From positions 1 through 16,053 of the forward strand of contig JANRIN010000022.1 of the NCBI GenBank assembly GCA_033764965.1: a DNA stretch of 16,053 bases, read 5' to 3'. The DNA is from JSC-12 sp033764965 (lineage in GTDB: Bacteria; Cyanobacteriota; Cyanobacteriia; Leptolyngbyales; Leptolyngbyaceae). Shown here one piece after another: positions 13,768-16,053 of the stretch; within the stretch, counting starts at the first letter, position 1; every line of letters starts with the position of its first letter. Under the pieces are notes generated by a model. It was not told the origin of the DNA and made no database searches. It was given only the letters and a program-made list of their open reading frames with translations. The position numbers and the translations under genes are program-made.

Positions 13768-13803
13768 GTCAAATTTGGTCAAAATCGGTCAAATGTAGTC
13801 ATG
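13768..13803. repeat. Four GTCAAA-type motifs spaced exactly 10 bp
   Basis: GTCAAA occurs at 13768, 13778 and 13788, with GTCATG at 13798, all the same way round and one helical turn apart. It lies between the tRNA-Pro hairpin and the 3' end of the PATAN regulator gene. Possible phased protein-binding site or simple repeat. Confidence 0.5.
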
Positions 13804-13823
13804 GAGCACGATCGAGGATGACC

Positions 13824-15008
13824 TCAGCTTTCTAGATTTGGATAGCTCAAATCATCCACAGTGGACATGACCGATTGCAGATGCTGGCGTACCAGATTTA
13901 ACAAGATTTGCGGCTCAGGGGGTTTGCTCAAAAAATCGGACGCTCCAGCTAATTTGGCACGGGTACGATCGACTAATCCGTTTTGACTCGTCAAAATGAT
14001 AATTGGAGTATTCTGAAAAACTGGTGTTTTCCGCAAAAAATTGCAGACATCGTAGCCACTGGCGTTTGGCATCACCAGATCCATCAAGATCAAATCGGGC
14101 TTGTACTTACTCAGGGTGGCAATCCCCAGCAGGGGATCCTGGATTTTGAGGACTCGATAGCCAGCCGGTTCCAACATATTGGCTAAAAATTGACCCACGG
14201 TAGGGCTGTCATCCACACAGGCAATCAAAGGACGATAGGGTTGAGATCCCAAATGAGTAGACTCACTCAGCCGTAGAAATGGATTGGGCAAATCGTCCAC
14301 GTCTTCTAGGGTAATGGCTCCTCGCTGTACCCACGGCAGCAAAAATCGAGTCACGGTGGTTACAGGTCGTCGTGCATAGCAAGCAATATCCCAAAGGGTG
14401 TAGCGTCCCGTTAAGTAAGGGCTTAAGTTTGCCAAAATTTGAGGAGCGCTGCCAGAATCCGATCGCAACGCGCCAGTTAACACGGGTGATTTGCAAGGAT
14501 TCAATGACTCCAGTTCAAACCCTTTCCATTGTTTCCAAAGGAGTTGTGCCTGATCTAAAACCTGTTCGACCTCGGTCGAGGACAGGAGCAAACTCAGGGC
14601 AGCGTTCTCCTTAAAAGAGAAGCGTTGAACGGCAGACCACTCCGATCTCAAAATGGGATTCCGCACCCAGGAAAACAGCACCTCCTCCAGACTCATCTTC
14701 GCCACAGCTTGAGCTTGAGCAATATTCAAAATCCCCTGGGCAACGCTCTGGCTCAGTAGTTGGTATTCCCAGGGTTCTCCCCGTCCGGCAAAGGTCAGGC
14801 TGAAATCAGGACAGTGGCGTTTGATGGCGCGTCGCCAGCGCCGCACTCGATGCAACGTGCCCGTGGCATACACCAATCTGCCCTGGAAGAAATACAGCCG
14901 CCAGGGATAGGCATCTTGAGCCAGGGTTAGCTCTCCCGTCGCTCGTTGCTGGCTAATTGAGGCGAGTGTTCTGGCTGTATTGATATAGGAGATGGAGGTA
15001 GATGACAT
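13824..15008 (-). CDS. PATAN-REC response regulator (PatA/PilG/PixG family)
   Basis: A 394-aa two-component output protein. Seen: an N-terminal PATAN (DUF4388-like) domain, with ISQQRATGELTLAQDAYPW (18-36), the LYFFQGRLVYATG strands (38-50) and a helical region to about 240. The C-terminal receiver (about 260-378) has acidic pair Asp266-Asp267, phosphoacceptor Asp310 in LILMDLVMP, Thr340 and Lys362, so it should be phosphorylatable. Relatives act at the head of pilus-motility and phototaxis or heterocyst-pattern pathways. Here no CheY, CheW or CheA gene is beside it, so its partner kinase is elsewhere. The frame is open to 15344 but would overlap moxR and add residues without family resemblance; the ATG at 15008 gives the normal start. 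No Shine-Dalgarno sequence: a 13-nt direct repeat abuts the ATG. Confidence 0.9.
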   Translation of the reverse strand: MSSTSISYINTARTLASISQQRATGELTLAQDAYPWRLYFFQGRLVYATGTLHRVRRWRRAIKRHCPDFSLTFAGRGEPWEYQLLSQSVAQGILNIAQAQAVAKMSLEEVLFSWVRNPILRSEWSAVQRFSFKENAALSLLLSSTEVEQVLDQAQLLWKQWKGFELESLNPCKSPVLTGALRSDSGSAPQILANLSPYLTGRYTLWDIACYARRPVTTVTRFLLPWVQRGAITLEDVDDLPNPFLRLSESTHLGSQPYRPLIACVDDSPTVGQFLANMLEPAGYRVLKIQDPLLGIATLSKYKPDLILMDLVMPNASGYDVCNFLRKTPVFQNTPIIILTSQNGLVDRTRAKLAGASDFLSKPPEPQILLNLVRQHLQSVMSTVDDLSYPNLES

Positions 15009-15036
15009 TTGGCTCAAGAACGATTGGCTCAAGAAC
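15009..15036. repeat. 13-nt direct repeat abutting the PATAN regulator start
   Basis: TTGGCTCAAGAAC occurs at 15009-15021 and again at 15024-15036 (period 15). The first copy touches the start codon, so it lies in the leader where a ribosome site would be expected. Confidence 0.7.
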
Positions 15037-15102
15037 TGGAGAGGGACGAAGCAAGTCGCAGGAGTTCTACTTACAGAATGGACACGGATTCGTCTAGCTG
15101 CA

Positions 15103-15120
15103 CAAAAATAATTATTTTTG
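15103..15120. promoter_or_regulatory. 18-bp perfect AT-rich palindrome in the divergent spacer
   Basis: CAAAAATAATTATTTTTG is a perfect palindrome, 45 bp before the moxR ATG and about 95 bp before the regulator ATG. It is placed where an operator or overlapping -10 regions for divergent promoters could lie. Confidence 0.4.
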
Positions 15121-15165
15121 CTAAAAGATTGGGCACACTGGAAGGAAGCGATCGCGGGAGCAACC

Positions 15166-16053
15166 ATGAGAGACGGAATCGAACGCCTGACGAAAAACCT
15201 GGGACACGTCATTGTCGGCAAGCATGATGCCATTCGGTTGGTCATCGTGGCGTTATTATCCGGGGGACATACCCTGTTAGAAGATGTGCCCGGAGTGGGC
15301 AAAACCCTACTAGCAAAATCCCTGGCACGATCGATCGATGGCAAGTTTCAGCGGCTCCAGTGCACACCCGACCTGATGCCAACCGATATTACGGGCACGA
15401 ATATCTGGAATCCTCAATCGGCACAGTTTGAGTTTATGTCGGGTCCAATCTTCGCCAATGTGCTGTTAGCCGACGAAGTGAACCGAGCCACGCCCCGCAC
15501 CCAATCCGCCTTGCTGGAAGTGATGGAAGAACATCAAGTGACGGTGGATGGAGTGTCGCGGCAAGTGCCCATGCCCTTCTTTGTGATTGCAACCCAAAAT
15601 CCTGTGGAATATCAGGGCACCTTTCCCCTCCCGGAAGCCCAAATGGATCGCTTTGCCCTCTCTCTCTCCCTGGGCTACCCTACCGAGGAAGAAGAACTGC
15701 AAATGTTGCAACGCCTGCATGACCACCCCCAGACCTATGACATTCAACCCTGTATTTCTCTGGAAGAAGTGCGGGAATTGCAGCAATTGAGCGCTCAGGT
15801 GAAGGTTGAAGCGTCGTTGCAAAAATACATTGTGAATCTAGTACGGGCAACTCGTGAGGATGATGAGATCACGCTGGGGATTAGCCCCCGGGGAGCCGTC
15901 GCCCTGCAACGCACCACCCAGGCTCTAGCATTTTTGGATGGACGGGATTACACCATTCCCGATGATATCAAGTATCTGGTGCCCTACGTTCTCTCCCATC
16001 GCATGATTCCCGCTGGCGGACGCAGGGCTAAAGCGATCGTCGATCGCCTGCTG
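15166..16053 (+). CDS. MoxR-family AAA+ ATPase (3' end beyond window)
   Basis: 296 codons are visible and the frame is open at the window edge. Family members are chaperone-like ATPases that often work with vWA and DUF58 proteins to mature metalloenzymes or envelope complexes. Seen: Walker A DVPGVGKTLLAK (40-51), Walker B VLLADEVNRATP with Asp103-Glu104, MoxR motifs ALLEVMEEHQVT and GTFPLPEAQMDRF, sensor 1 ATQNPVEYQG with Asn145, and the C-terminal lid with sensor 2 GISPRGAVALQR. The start ATG has GGAG 8 nt upstream; the frame opens at 15112 and a TTG at 15118 is a less likely start. By family length (about 300-330 aa) little is missing. It diverges from the PATAN regulator with 157 bp between. 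Whether a DUF58 or vWA gene follows cannot be seen here. Confidence 0.93.
   Translation, partial: MRDGIERLTKNLGHVIVGKHDAIRLVIVALLSGGHTLLEDVPGVGKTLLAKSLARSIDGKFQRLQCTPDLMPTDITGTNIWNPQSAQFEFMSGPIFANVLLADEVNRATPRTQSALLEVMEEHQVTVDGVSRQVPMPFFVIATQNPVEYQGTFPLPEAQMDRFALSLSLGYPTEEEELQMLQRLHDHPQTYDIQPCISLEEVRELQQLSAQVKVEASLQKYIVNLVRATREDDEITLGISPRGAVALQRTTQALAFLDGRDYTIPDDIKYLVPYVLSHRMIPAGGRRAKAIVDRLL

Noticed and set aside
15009..15344. Longer start of the PATAN regulator
   Set aside because: Would overlap the well-supported moxR gene by about 180 bp and has no family resemblance.
15466..15822. Minus-strand 118-codon frame opposite moxR
   Set aside because: Antisense shadow of a strongly conserved AAA+ coding region.
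1..16053. Insertion sequences, integrases, phage or defence genes
   Set aside because: No transposase, integrase, toxin-antitoxin or nuclease motif seen in any convincing frame.

Overview
The window is cyanobacterial chromosome. The evidence is the high density of the palindrome GCGATCGC (HIP1; more than a dozen copies in 16 kb), the paired NDH-1 genes ndhF1 and ndhD1, a PATAN-type response regulator, a short three-domain S1 protein, a phycobilisome-fold protein, and several heptamer tandem repeats of the STRR type known from filamentous cyanobacteria. I cannot name the species. I see no transposase, phage gene or CRISPR array.

Layout. At 1-120 (minus) lies the N-terminus of an FAD-binding protein, probably the cyanobacterial SelD fusion, followed by the nucleoid protein HU (201-482, minus) and a vWA-fold protein with a damaged metal site (649-1284, minus). 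At 1569-5362 (minus) are ndhF1 and ndhD1, two proton-pumping membrane subunits of NDH-1, with a strong inverted-repeat terminator behind ndhD1 (1408-1449). After about 470 bp without a gene comes a minus-strand gene set, transcribed from 11190 down to 5835. Its order is V4R protein A, a 103-aa repeat-motif protein, a bilin-less phycobilisome-fold protein, V4R protein B, a Ser/Thr kinase with a propeller-like tail, a heme-type 15-cis-zeta-carotene isomerase (Z-ISO) and a small thioredoxin. The first five genes look like a shortened form of the slr0144-slr0152 operon of Synechocystis (the 'PAP' operon linked to photosystem II assembly, ending in kinase SpkG), without its ferredoxin and TPR genes.

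On the plus strand follow an S49 signal-peptide-peptidase-like protease (11473-12519), an S1-domain RNA-binding protein (12601-13503) and tRNA-Pro(GGG) (13614-13687) with a terminator-like hairpin. A PATAN-REC response regulator (13824-15008, minus) is divergent from a MoxR AAA+ ATPase (15166 to the window end, plus). Their shared spacer carries an 18-bp perfect palindrome and a 13-nt direct repeat.

The most interesting signal outside genes is a roughly 89-nt element present twice (1319-1407 and 11241-11328, about 81% identical). Each copy lies 34-50 nt upstream of a minus-strand gene: the vWA gene and the first gene of the PAP-like operon. One helix is kept in both copies only if the minus strand is the RNA. 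It is a candidate shared 5' leader, promoter or small RNA joining the two loci.
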